A stretch of 64,000 nucleotides of DNA from assembly GCF_001689125.2 (NCBI RefSeq), contig NZ_CP015405.2, positions 4,924,501 to 4,988,500 on the forward strand. Reading direction: 5' to 3'. The notes under the pieces were generated by a model. The model did no database searches. It was not told where the DNA came from and was given only the letters and a program-made list of their open reading frames with translations. Both the position numbers and the translations under genes were made by a program. Below, in pieces: positions 53,316 through 60,106 of this stretch. The stretch is from Blautia pseudococcoides (GTDB lineage: Bacteria; Bacillota; Clostridia; Lachnospirales; Lachnospiraceae). How positions within the stretch are numbered: the first letter of the stretch is position 1; each line of letters begins with the position of its first letter.

Positions 53316-53340
53316 CGTACGCAAAAACGTACGGTATAAT
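53312..53340 (+). promoter_or_regulatory. yefM-yoeB promoter and paired operator
   Basis: TTGACG, 17 bp and TATAAT form a strong sigma-A promoter. Between the boxes lie two CGTACG palindromes (53316-53321 and 53328-53333) with centres 12 bp apart. Known YefM-YoeB operators use paired GTAC-centred hexamers at the same spacing, so autorepression by the antitoxin is expected. Confidence 0.8.
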
Positions 53341-53360
53341 ATAGAAAAGGAGATGATACC

Positions 53361-53612
53361 ATGACTGCAATAAATGCAACGAAAGCAAGAGAATCCTTAT
53401 ATCAGCTTATTACAGATGTTAATACGACTAGTGAACCTATAACGATCACTAATAACAGAGGAAAAAATGCAGTTCTATTATCCGAGGATGACTGGAATGC
53501 TATACAAGAAACATTATACCTTATTTCCATACCAGGAATGGCGGAATCTATTGTTACTGGTGGAAACACACCTATTGAGGAATGTTTGTCAGAGGATGAG
53601 GTAGACTGGTAG
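53361..53612 (+). CDS. yefM: Antitoxin, Phd/YefM family
   Basis: The 83-residue antitoxin has an N-terminal Phd/YefM DNA-binding domain (INATKARESLYQLITDVN; NRGKNAVLLSEDDWNAIQET) and an acidic C-terminal tail (ECLSEDEVDW) that would wrap the toxin. AAAGGAG lies upstream of the ATG. It ends immediately before the toxin ATG. Confidence 0.92.
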   Translation: MTAINATKARESLYQLITDVNTTSEPITITNNRGKNAVLLSEDDWNAIQETLYLISIPGMAESIVTGGNTPIEECLSEDEVDW

Positions 53613-53909
53613 ATGTATAGAATCGTATATGAAAAACAGGCTGTGAAGGATATCAAAAAACTTAAATCAGCAAAACTAGATAAAAAGGCAAAGGAACTGA
53701 TAGAAATTATCCGGGAGGATCCTTTTCAAAGCCCACCACCATATGAAGGACTGGTAGGAAACCTACAAGGTTTTTATTCAAGAAGGATTAATATTCAACA
53801 GAGACTTGTATACCAGATTTATGCTGAAGCAGTTGAGATTGATAATGTTGAGTATCAGGGCACAATTAAAATAATTCGTATGTGGTCACATTACGATGGC
53901 ATGAGATAA
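53613..53909 (+). CDS. yoeB: Toxin YoeB (RelE-superfamily mRNA interferase)
   Basis: The 98-residue toxin is a ribosome-dependent endoribonuclease. Typical features are YEKQAVKDIKKLKSAKL at the start, PPPYEGLVGNLQGFYSRRIN, the basic R in QQRLVYQIY and the C-terminal WSHYDGMR with catalytic His-Tyr. The length is slightly above the E. coli protein (84 aa). It starts directly after the yefM stop. It probably stabilises the adjoining mobile-element scar or is a solitary chromosomal cassette. Confidence 0.92.
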   Translation: MYRIVYEKQAVKDIKKLKSAKLDKKAKELIEIIREDPFQSPPPYEGLVGNLQGFYSRRINIQQRLVYQIYAEAVEIDNVEYQGTIKIIRMWSHYDGMR

Positions 53910-53914
53910 TGAAA

Positions 53915-53958
53915 GACACCAGTTAGGAGAACATATTATTCCTTGACTGGTGTTTTTC
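53915..53958 (+). terminator. Terminator after yoeB
   Basis: The arms ACACCAGT (53916-53923) and ACTGGTGT (53946-53953) are followed by TTTTT. Confidence 0.8.
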
Positions 53959-54032
53959 CACATCCTGCTGCCACTGCTATAGGTATATATGTGATGGCCG
54001 AACTATTCTGTAGAAAAATGTTGATTACCTCA

Positions 54033-54046
54033 AAAAACCCTTGAAA
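54033..54046 (+). repeat. Candidate left direct repeat AAAAACCCTTGAAA
   Basis: Identical 14-mer to 56870-56883, in the same orientation, outside the XRE gene end. Confidence 0.5.
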
Positions 54047-54077
54047 TACAGGCACGTTCGCAGGATTTGAGATTGAA

Positions 54078-54096
54078 TTTACTACCGATTTACTAC
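54078..54096 (+). repeat. Paired TTTACTAC motifs, left end
   Basis: TTTACTAC at 54078 and 54089. The same word recurs beside the integrase stop at the other end, consistent with integrase arm-type binding sites. Confidence 0.4.
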
Positions 54097-54098
54097 TT

Positions 54099-54527
54099 TT
54101 AACGGATTGCGCCTTGATATGCCTGACCTATCTTGCGAGTAAACCCCAAAGCCACCGCGACCAAAAGGCGCGGCACGTCGGCATGAATAATGAAATATAA
54201 CACCGCACAGGCGGCGTTTCTTACTCCCAACCGGGTAACAGGAACGCCGCTATTTTTTGCCCTCATGTTACGCAGTAGGGGCAGAAAAAGCCTTGATTTC
54301 CGTTCCGGGAAAAAGAACTGGTCTACCGATACATCAAGCAAGGTTACAAGCTCATACAAAATCTGTAAACTCGGGTGCTGCCCGCTTTTTTCAATGGACG
54401 CGATATAGCGCGGCGCAATGTTCAGCGTGTCCGCTAACTGATTGCGCGATATTCCCTTTGCTTTCCTTGCTGCTTTAATGGCTTGCCCAAAAGCCTTAAA
54501 ATCAAACTTTTCTTTACTCTGCTTCAT
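54099..54527 (-). CDS. XRE-family regulator of a conjugative element, C-terminus replaced
   Basis: Residues 1-80 are a standard ICE-type Cro/C1 regulator (FGQAIKAARKAKGISRNQLA, IAPRYIASIEKSGQHPSLQI, LLDVSVDQFFFPE). In relatives a helical STRRRQLD-like tail follows FFFP. Here the sequence becomes RKSRLFLPLLRNMRAKNSGV and an unrelated hydrophobic stretch to the stop, as expected if a deletion joined the gene to another frame. ATG 54527 has GGGTGAA 6 nt upstream. DNA binding may survive, but regulation is doubtful. Confidence 0.65.
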   Translation of the reverse strand: MKQSKEKFDFKAFGQAIKAARKAKGISRNQLADTLNIAPRYIASIEKSGQHPSLQILYELVTLLDVSVDQFFFPERKSRLFLPLLRNMRAKNSGVPVTRLGVRNAACAVLYFIIHADVPRLLVAVALGFTRKIGQAYQGAIR

Positions 54528-54651
54528 AGTCATTTCACCCAACTACATTTTACTGTTCATCTCCTTTGCGAGATATGATTACACATATCATAGTATTGAC
54601 CGGAATAAAGCATATTACCATTTTTCAATGCAAACCATACATTAAGCAGTA

Positions 54652-54681
54652 TTGACAAGTAGACCCCTCCTTTATTATAAT
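54652..54681 (+). promoter_or_regulatory. Consensus promoter of the TetR/CPBP pair
   Basis: TTGACA (54652-54657), an 18-bp spacer and TATAAT (54676-54681). The -10 lies inside the left arm of the 54-bp palindrome. Confidence 0.8.
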
Positions 54682-54717
54682 TGTTGTTATATAACGATAA
54701 TTATAATAAAGGAGGGG
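54664..54717. promoter_or_regulatory. 54-bp near-perfect palindrome spanning -10, start site and Shine-Dalgarno
   Basis: The arms 54664-54682 and 54699-54717 match over 19 bp, and a concentric GTTATATAAC palindrome sits at 54686-54695; only two base pairs of the whole 54 fail to match. The right arm contains the AAGGAGG ribosome site of the TetR gene. It is probably the TetR operator and could also form an mRNA hairpin that hides the ribosome site. Confidence 0.85.
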
Positions 54718-54727
54718 GGTGTGATAA

Positions 54728-55303
54728 ATGCCACCAAAGGCAAAAATTACAAGAGAAATGATTATAGATGCAGCACTTGAAATTGCAAGACAGGAGGGCG
54801 CAGAAAATATAAATGCAAGGACTGTTTCAAAAAAACTTAGCTGTTCAACACAGCCTATCTTATATTATTTTGAAAGAATTGAAGATGTCCGAATTGCAGC
54901 CCATAAAAAAGGAAGAGAATTTCACATTAGTTATGTGACAGATTTAAGTGGTAACTATGAAAGACCTACGTTAGAAATGGGAATGAGATATATTCAATTT
55001 GCCGTAGAAGAAAAAAATCTTTTTCGATTTCTATTTCATTCAAATTACTATACAAGTGGAAATCTTTCTGATTGGCTTACAGAAGAAAATCTGGGTGCCG
55101 TATTTTCTGTTTTGAAAATACAAGCAGAGGTAGATATAAAACAAGCATATAGTATCTTTTCTCAAATTTACTTGGTAACACATGGAATAGCCAGTCTACT
55201 TGCTAACAATACAATGATATATGATAAGACATATTGTATAAAAACTTTGTCTAATGCTTATTTGGGAGCAATGTATCTGATGAAAGAAGGGAATTTATTA
55301 TGA
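54728..55303 (+). CDS. TetR/AcrR-family regulator
   Basis: This 191-residue protein has an N-terminal TetR HTH (ITREMIIDAALEIARQEGAE; SKKLSCSTQPILYYFERIED) and an all-helical ligand domain. Codon use is clearly more AT-rich than the sugar loci. Its stop overlaps the CPBP start (ATGA), so it most likely represses its own two-gene operon through the palindrome upstream. The ligand is unknown. Confidence 0.88.
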   Translation: MPPKAKITREMIIDAALEIARQEGAENINARTVSKKLSCSTQPILYYFERIEDVRIAAHKKGREFHISYVTDLSGNYERPTLEMGMRYIQFAVEEKNLFRFLFHSNYYTSGNLSDWLTEENLGAVFSVLKIQAEVDIKQAYSIFSQIYLVTHGIASLLANNTMIYDKTYCIKTLSNAYLGAMYLMKEGNLL

Positions 55304-56037
55304 AAAGCGCAACACAGATAGGACTGAAGAAAACAATAGCAATGGTTTTTGTTATAACAGGGATATTCACTACTCTATATCTTATAATCGGAACACTATT
55401 ACCACAACTACCGACTATTTTGATATTCTGTATATTAGGGGGATTGTTTTTATTACCTGCTGAATGGTTCCTAATGTTACGGCAGAGTAAAAAAAACTAT
55501 GGCAGATATTCAATTAAGGTTGCACTGACTGGACAAGAGAAACAGTCTATACAACATATATTCTTTATTGCATTCGTATTATTTGGCATAGCAGGAATAT
55601 TTTCGTTTACAATTCAGCCACTTGAGAACGCGCTACTGTTGACGTTTCGTGAAAAGTTATTGTTGTTTTTGCCTATTGGTTTTGATTGGAGTAATATAGA
55701 ATACATAAAGAGTTTTCCTAAAAATATTATTTTAGCTACTTGTGCAGTGTATTTTATATTCAATGTTTTTGCTGGTCCAATTACAGAAGAATTTTTCTTT
55801 CGTGGATATTTAACAGCACATAACAATGAATATGAAAAATGGACACCAGTAATTATAACCATTATTTTTTCGTTATATCATTTTTGGCTTCCGTTTCATA
55901 ATATTTTTCGTATTTTTGTATTTTTACCTATGGCGTATATCAGTTATCGGAAAAAGAATATATATTTTTGCATGGTTTCTCATATCTTATGTAATTTATT
56001 CTCAACAATTTCATTTATTATAGCCATAGTCAATTAA
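55300..56037 (+). CDS. CPBP-family intramembrane metalloprotease
   Basis: The 245-residue protein has about seven membrane helices. The Abi/CPBP motifs are present: EEFFFRGYL with E163-E164, SLYHFWLPF with its His, and the SHILCNLFS segment with the third-motif His and Asn. Such proteins cleave or process membrane substrates, and some protect against bacteriocins. It is translationally coupled to the TetR regulator. AT-rich composition suggests acquisition as cargo of the mobile element. Confidence 0.87.
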   Translation: MKSATQIGLKKTIAMVFVITGIFTTLYLIIGTLLPQLPTILIFCILGGLFLLPAEWFLMLRQSKKNYGRYSIKVALTGQEKQSIQHIFFIAFVLFGIAGIFSFTIQPLENALLLTFREKLLLFLPIGFDWSNIEYIKSFPKNIILATCAVYFIFNVFAGPITEEFFFRGYLTAHNNEYEKWTPVIITIIFSLYHFWLPFHNIFRIFVFLPMAYISYRKKNIYFCMVSHILCNLFSTISFIIAIVN

Positions 56038-56076
56038 ATTTAAGTGTTCCATGTGAATTATAAGTGAGGATAAGTG

Positions 56077-56679
56077 ATGAATAAGAAAGAAAATTGGATT
56101 TTATGTCCCATCTGTGGAAATAAAACAAGGTTAAAAAATAGAGAAGATACAGAATTAAGAATTTCCGAGCTTTGCGGGCTGACCGATACCGACCTTGACT
56201 TTGAGAACAGGATAATCAATGTAGACCACCAACTTTTGAGAATTAAGGAAACAGGTTACTATATTGAAACACCGAAAACAAAAAGCGGTATTCGTCAAAT
56301 CCCCATGAGCGCAAAGGTATTTGAAGCATTGAAGCGGGTACAGACACGACGCAGGAACGCGAAGCCACTTATCATTGGAGGGTACAGCAGTTTCCTTTTT
56401 CTTAACCGGGACGGCTGCCCGGAAACGGCAGTCAATTATGATACCATGTTCCGGGGGCTTGTGAAGAAGTACAACAAGCACCATAAGGAAGCCCTACCAA
56501 AGACAGTGACCCCGCACACCTTACGTCATACGTTCTGCACCACTATGGCAAATGCCGGAATGAATCCGAAAGCATTACAGTACATTATGGGACATTCCAA
56601 CATAACCATGACGCTGAACTATTACGCACACGCTACTTTCGACAGTGCAAAAGCGGAAATGCTGCGGTTAGTTGCTTAG
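56077..56679 (+). pseudogene. KTR-protein / Tn916-type integrase fusion (deletion scar)
   Basis: Residues 1-about 26 (NKKENWILCPICGNKTRLKN, REDTEL) are the start of the small Cys-rich KTR protein found in gut conjugative elements. Residues about 27-200 are the catalytic domain of a Tn916-like tyrosine recombinase, beginning at RISELCGLTDTDLDFENRII. Catalytic Arg (ELR-ISELCGLT), HTLRHTF, GHSN and the Tyr in NYYAHATF are retained. The arm-binding and core-binding domains (about 200 residues) are missing, so recombination is unlikely. The junction is in frame and gives one continuous 200-residue protein. Confidence 0.75.
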
Positions 56680-56713
56680 TAGTAAAATCCAGTTTTACTA
56701 CTCAAATTACTAC
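56678..56713. repeat. Inverted repeat and TTACTAC motifs at the integrase end
   Basis: AGTAGTAAAA (56678-56687) and TTTTACTACT (56693-56702) form a perfect 10-bp hairpin overlapping the integrase stop; a further TTACTAC is at 56707. It may act as terminator and/or integrase arm sites. Confidence 0.5.
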
Positions 56714-56775
56714 TTCCGAAAGCAAAAACCTAAGCAGATATAAGAGTATATGTGAGTATCTTCCGATACGAAAAA

Positions 56776-56813
56776 TGCCGGAAATGCCTGTAAATACAGG
56801 ATATGCCGGCATA
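56776..56813. other. Nested hairpin sequence beyond the integrase
   Basis: ATGCCGG...CCGGCAT arms enclose CCTGTA-AA-TACAGG. There is no T-run, so its role is unclear; it could be part of the element end. The stretch 56714-56927 has no gene that I can support. Confidence 0.4.
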
Positions 56814-56869
56814 TAAGAACTTCTAAAGAGATAATCAAAAATCATATAAAGTTTTATATATACATCCAC

Positions 56870-56883
56870 AAAAACCCTTGAAA
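56870..56883 (+). repeat. Candidate right direct repeat AAAAACCCTTGAAA
   Basis: Identical to 54033-54046; it may mark the outer limit of the integrated element. Confidence 0.5.
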
Positions 56884-56927
56884 AATATAGTCAAATGCGC
56901 TATAATTCCCAATAGAATAAAAGAAAA

Positions 56928-57038
56928 TTCTTCGGGGCAGGGTGTAACTCCCTACCGGCGGTAGAGTCCGCGACCCATGTAAATGGCTGAACCGGTGTGA
57001 TTCCGGTACCGACAGTTAAAGTCTGGATGAGAGAAGAA
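56928..57038 (+). ncRNA. FMN riboswitch (RFN element)
   Basis: The conserved RFN blocks are present in order: TTCGGGGCAGGGTG, CTCCCTACCGGCGGT, AGTCCGCGACCC, GCTGAACCGGTG, ATTCCGGTACCGACAGT and GGATGAGAGAAG. It binds FMN and would reduce expression of the downstream riboflavin transporter when FMN is plentiful. The closing helix and the terminator at 57066 suggest transcriptional control. Confidence 0.95.
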
Positions 57039-57065
57039 AATGTATGTCATAATACAGAATTCATC

Positions 57066-57089
57066 AATGCCCTGATTTCAGGGCATTTT
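57066..57089 (+). terminator. Terminator of the FMN riboswitch expression platform
   Basis: AATGCCCTGA and TCAGGGCATT form a 10-bp stem followed by TTTC. It lies 27 nt past the aptamer and 100 nt before ribU. Confidence 0.8.
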
Positions 57090-57191
57090 CTCGTTGGTCC
57101 AATGCAAGGACACCAGGATGGAATCTGCACATCAATGACAGAAAAGAAGAATTTCCTTTTATGAAACCATCATAAAAAGGAGAGAATGAAA

Positions 57192-57830
57192 ATGAGTAAT
57201 GACGCAATTGTAAACAAAAGGCCTGCAGGGGCGCAGAATCGTTCTAAGATCAGGACACTGGCACAGGTAGCTATGCTTGGGGCAGTGGCTACCGTATTGA
57301 TGATGATCGAGTTTCCTATCCCGGTGATCGCACCGCCGTTTTATCAGATGGACTTCTCAGAAGTATCGGTACTGGTAGGGGCGTTTGCTATGGGGCCGGT
57401 GGCTGGTATTATGATTGAGCTTTTAAAGGTGCTGCTGTATGCAGTTATCCATGGCTCCGCCACAGCGGGGGTAGGTGAGATCGCCAATTTCCTGATTGGA
57501 TGTTCTTTCATTGTTCCGGCAGCATTTTTCTATAAATACCGCAGAAATAAAAAGTTTGCCGTGATCGGAATGGTGATAGGAACAATCTCAATGGCTGTTG
57601 TAGGCTGCGTGGTAAATGCATTTATCCTGCTTCCCGCATATGGGGCAGCATTTGGCATGCCGGTAAGCGCATTTATTCAGATGGGCACATCCATCCATCC
57701 CGCGATCAACAACCTGTTTACCTTTGTAGTGCTGGCAGTGGCCCCTTTTAATCTGGTGAAAGGGTGTATCATATCTGCCGTCACACTGCTTATTTATAAA
57801 AGGATCAGAGTATTACTGCGAGGAGAATAA
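57192..57830 (+). CDS. ribU: Riboflavin ECF transporter S component
   Basis: The 212-residue membrane protein has five to six helices. Family features are LAQVAMLGAVATVLMMIEFP, the PPFYQMDFSEVSVLVGAFAM segment and GPVAGIMIELLKVLL. It captures riboflavin and works with the general EcfAA'T module encoded elsewhere. ATG 57192 is favoured because AAGGAG is 9 nt upstream (only 3 nt for ATG 57186). Control by the FMN riboswitch confirms the assignment. Confidence 0.94.
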   Translation: MSNDAIVNKRPAGAQNRSKIRTLAQVAMLGAVATVLMMIEFPIPVIAPPFYQMDFSEVSVLVGAFAMGPVAGIMIELLKVLLYAVIHGSATAGVGEIANFLIGCSFIVPAAFFYKYRRNKKFAVIGMVIGTISMAVVGCVVNAFILLPAYGAAFGMPVSAFIQMGTSIHPAINNLFTFVVLAVAPFNLVKGCIISAVTLLIYKRIRVLLRGE

Positions 57831-57832
57831 AA

Positions 57833-58444
57833 ATGCCGGAAATAAAAAAAGTAACGCCGCTTACAGAGAATCCCCATGTGAATCTCTACCACCTGGACGT
57901 GGAGAGTAAGACAGGCAGAAAAGGCCATTACTACGTGGCGTCCAGGGCAAAGACAGAACATGAACTGAAGATCAGGACAAAGAGAAACACCCCGGATGGT
58001 GTGATCATTTACAGCCTTTACGGAGAGAAAAAGGACAGGGTGGTGCTGGTGCGTCAGTACCGCTATGCCATTGACAGTTATATCTATGAGTTTCCGGCAG
58101 GCCTGGTAGAGCCTGGTGAGGATTACAAAGAGGCCGGGATCAGAGAAATGAAAGAGGAAACCGGACTTGAGCTGTCCCCCATTGATGTGGATCAGGCGTA
58201 CGAAAAGCCTTACTTCACAACCATTGGCATGACTGATGAATCCTGCGCCACGGTATATGGCTATACTTCCGGCCAGGTTTCCGGGGACGGGCTGGAGGAC
58301 TCTGAGGAATTGGAGATCGTGCTGGCGGACAGGGAAGAAGTCAGGAGGATCCTGAGGGAAGAGAAGGCGGCCATCATGACAGCATATATGCTGATGCATT
58401 TTCTGCATGATGAGGAACCCTTTGCTTTTCTCAAGAAAATCTGA
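57833..58444 (+). CDS. Nudix hydrolase, ADP-ribose pyrophosphatase type
   Basis: The 203-residue protein has a complete Nudix box with GLVEPGEDYKEAGIREMKEE, then TGLEL, fitting the G-x5-E-x7-REUxEE-x-GU pattern at about 90-112. An ADP-ribose pyrophosphatase-like N-terminal strand set precedes it. The expected reaction is hydrolysis of ADP-ribose or a related nucleoside diphosphate sugar. The ATG at 57833 follows the ribU stop by 2 nt with GAGGAG inside the ribU end, so it is in the riboswitch-controlled transcript. Confidence 0.85.
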   Translation: MPEIKKVTPLTENPHVNLYHLDVESKTGRKGHYYVASRAKTEHELKIRTKRNTPDGVIIYSLYGEKKDRVVLVRQYRYAIDSYIYEFPAGLVEPGEDYKEAGIREMKEETGLELSPIDVDQAYEKPYFTTIGMTDESCATVYGYTSGQVSGDGLEDSEELEIVLADREEVRRILREEKAAIMTAYMLMHFLHDEEPFAFLKKI

Positions 58445-58622
58445 CAGGATAAACAGACACTTTTTCTTTTACGAATGAAATATTTCATGTTCAGAGATGC
58501 TTGATTTTATGTTAGAGGTAACTGTCAGGCTGCATCAGATTCAAAATCCGGAATGCGGATCATAAAAAATAACAACCAGATATAGTTCGCAAATTTTTCA
58601 TAAAAAATTAACGGGATATGCA

Positions 58623-58650
58623 TTGTATCCCCTGCGGATGAGAGTATACT
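58623..58650 (+). promoter_or_regulatory. Promoter candidate for the AI-2E-family gene
   Basis: TTGTAT (58623-58628), a 16-bp spacer and TATACT (58645-58650). A GTAGCCGG/CCGGCTAC stem follows in the leader at about 58655-58688 without a T-run; its role is unknown. I see no gene in 58445-58741. Confidence 0.5.
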
Positions 58651-58741
58651 TAAAGTAGCCGGTGCAGGCAAGATCTGCCCCGGCTACTGTCAGATTGCAA
58701 TGACAGCAGTCAAAACAGGCAGGCATGGGAGATATTTAGAT

Positions 58742-59899
58742 ATGAAGAAGTGGAAAAAGTATGTAAAAGGTATTCTGGCGGCGTTGTTTACCATTTTAGG
58801 TGTTATATTGTTCATTGTTTTGGGAATCAAATTCCTCAGATTTTTTATGCCATTTGTCATCGGCTGGATCATTGCCATGATAGCAAGTCCGCTGGTGCGT
58901 ATGGTGGAGCGTAAGATGAAGATAGCCAGAAAGCATACGTCCATGCTGATCATTATAGCAGTTCTGGCAGCCATAATCGGAGCCGGTTATTTTATTGGCG
59001 CAAAAGCAGTGGAGCAGACCAGTGATCTGATCAACCAGGCACCGGATATTTACGGCGGTTTCCGGGAGGATTTCCGTGAGGTGGAACATAACCTGAATAA
59101 ATTCATGAAACAGCTTCCGGAAAATGTACAGACTTCTATCAACAATATACAGGATGATCTGGGAGAACGGATCGGAAAAATGGTGGGTAATATGAGCGAG
59201 TGGACTGTGGGCTATGCGGGAGACCTGGCAAAGCATCTTCCGAGTGTTCTGATCTCCATTATTTTCACCATATTGTCAGCGTATTTCTTCATTGCGGACA
59301 GGGATGGGATCCTGGAGTTTGGGCGGAATAACACGCCGCAGATCATACAGGAAAAATGGAAGGTGCTCTCAGACAGCTTCAAGAAAGTTTTCGGCGGGTA
59401 TTTTAAGGCACAGTTTAAGATCATGGCGATCATTTGGGCTATACTCTGCGTGGGACTTCTGTTTCTGCAGGTGAGCTTTGCTGTTCTGGTGGCGTTTCTC
59501 ATTTCTTTTTTGGATATGCTGCCGTTCTTCGGAACCGGTACTGCGCTTATTCCATGGGCTGTTTTTAAACTGCTGTCCGGTGATACAAAGTTTGCGGTTG
59601 GGCTTATCATTCTGTATTTGGTCACACAACTGCTGCGAAGGATCATAGAGCCCAAGATGGTAGGGGATTCCATTGGCATGGACCCGCTGCTTACTTTGAT
59701 TTTTATGTATACAGGATACCGTATCAGCAGTGTGATAGGCATGATACTTGCAGTACCCATTGGTGCTGTTGCGATCAATTTTTATAAATCCGGAATGTTT
59801 GACAAGCCTCTTCAGTCCCTAAAGGAAGCGCTGGAGGACCTTCTGGAATGTTTTTACCGCAATACCAGGGACGACGAACAGCTAGAGAATAAAGAATAA
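58742..59899 (+). CDS. AI-2E family (PerM-type) membrane transporter
   Basis: The 385-residue protein has about seven to eight helices with the family layout: two helices near the N-terminus, an amphipathic extracellular region (about 95-170) and the conserved DMLPFFGTGTALIPWAVFKL. The typical C-terminal IIEPKMVGDSIGMDPLLTL follows. Members are annotated as exporters of autoinducer-2 or as ion antiporters; the substrate here is unknown. ATG 58742 has GGGAG 10 nt upstream, and the reading from 58700 adds a non-family N-terminus. Confidence 0.88.
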   Translation: MKKWKKYVKGILAALFTILGVILFIVLGIKFLRFFMPFVIGWIIAMIASPLVRMVERKMKIARKHTSMLIIIAVLAAIIGAGYFIGAKAVEQTSDLINQAPDIYGGFREDFREVEHNLNKFMKQLPENVQTSINNIQDDLGERIGKMVGNMSEWTVGYAGDLAKHLPSVLISIIFTILSAYFFIADRDGILEFGRNNTPQIIQEKWKVLSDSFKKVFGGYFKAQFKIMAIIWAILCVGLLFLQVSFAVLVAFLISFLDMLPFFGTGTALIPWAVFKLLSGDTKFAVGLIILYLVTQLLRRIIEPKMVGDSIGMDPLLTLIFMYTGYRISSVIGMILAVPIGAVAINFYKSGMFDKPLQSLKEALEDLLECFYRNTRDDEQLENKE

Positions 59900-59906
59900 G
59901 AGAACA

Positions 59907-59958
59907 GGACAAGATAGCATAAAGAGCAAATAAATCTTTATGCTATCTTAATGTGTCC
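59907..59958 (+). terminator. Terminator-like hairpin after the AI-2E-family gene
   Basis: Perfect 14-bp arms AAGATAGCATAAAG (59911-59924) and CTTTATGCTATCTT (59936-59949) with an outer GGAC/GTCC pair. The T-run is poor. Confidence 0.65.
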
Positions 59959-60033
59959 TTGATATAGCTTTACGCCGTTTTAATATAAAAGAATTTAGAA
60001 TATGTAGTTACAGGATAACTACTCAGCAGGCCT

Positions 60034-60060
60034 GTCACTGTGAAGATATGGAATAGTTAC
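60034..60060. repeat. Dispersed 27-bp motif, copy B
   Basis: 23 of 27 positions match 38957-38983. It lies in the leader of the potassium transporter gene. GT(C/A)AC and GTTAC at the ends are inverted, so it could form a short stem. Confidence 0.5.
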
Positions 60061-60106
60061 GTTACAGAACAACACATAAAGAGAATAAAAAGGGTGGAAA
60101 ACTCTT

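Larger units (their letters stand above)
54033..56883. mobile_element. Deleted Tn916-like integrative element (scar)
   Basis: AAAAACCCTTGAAA occurs as a direct repeat at 54033-54046 and 56870-56883, with paired TTTACTAC-type motifs inside both ends. Between them are an XRE regulator of ICE type, an AT-rich TetR/CPBP cargo pair, and a fusion of a KTR-type protein with an integrase C-terminus. Conjugation genes, relaxase, excisionase and the integrase N-terminus are absent, so the element cannot transfer itself. The end repeats are candidate attachment-site duplications. Confidence 0.6.

Noticed and set aside
54190..54408. Short plus-strand frames opposite the XRE regulator
   Set aside because: They are antisense to a recognised HTH domain and have no ribosome sites.
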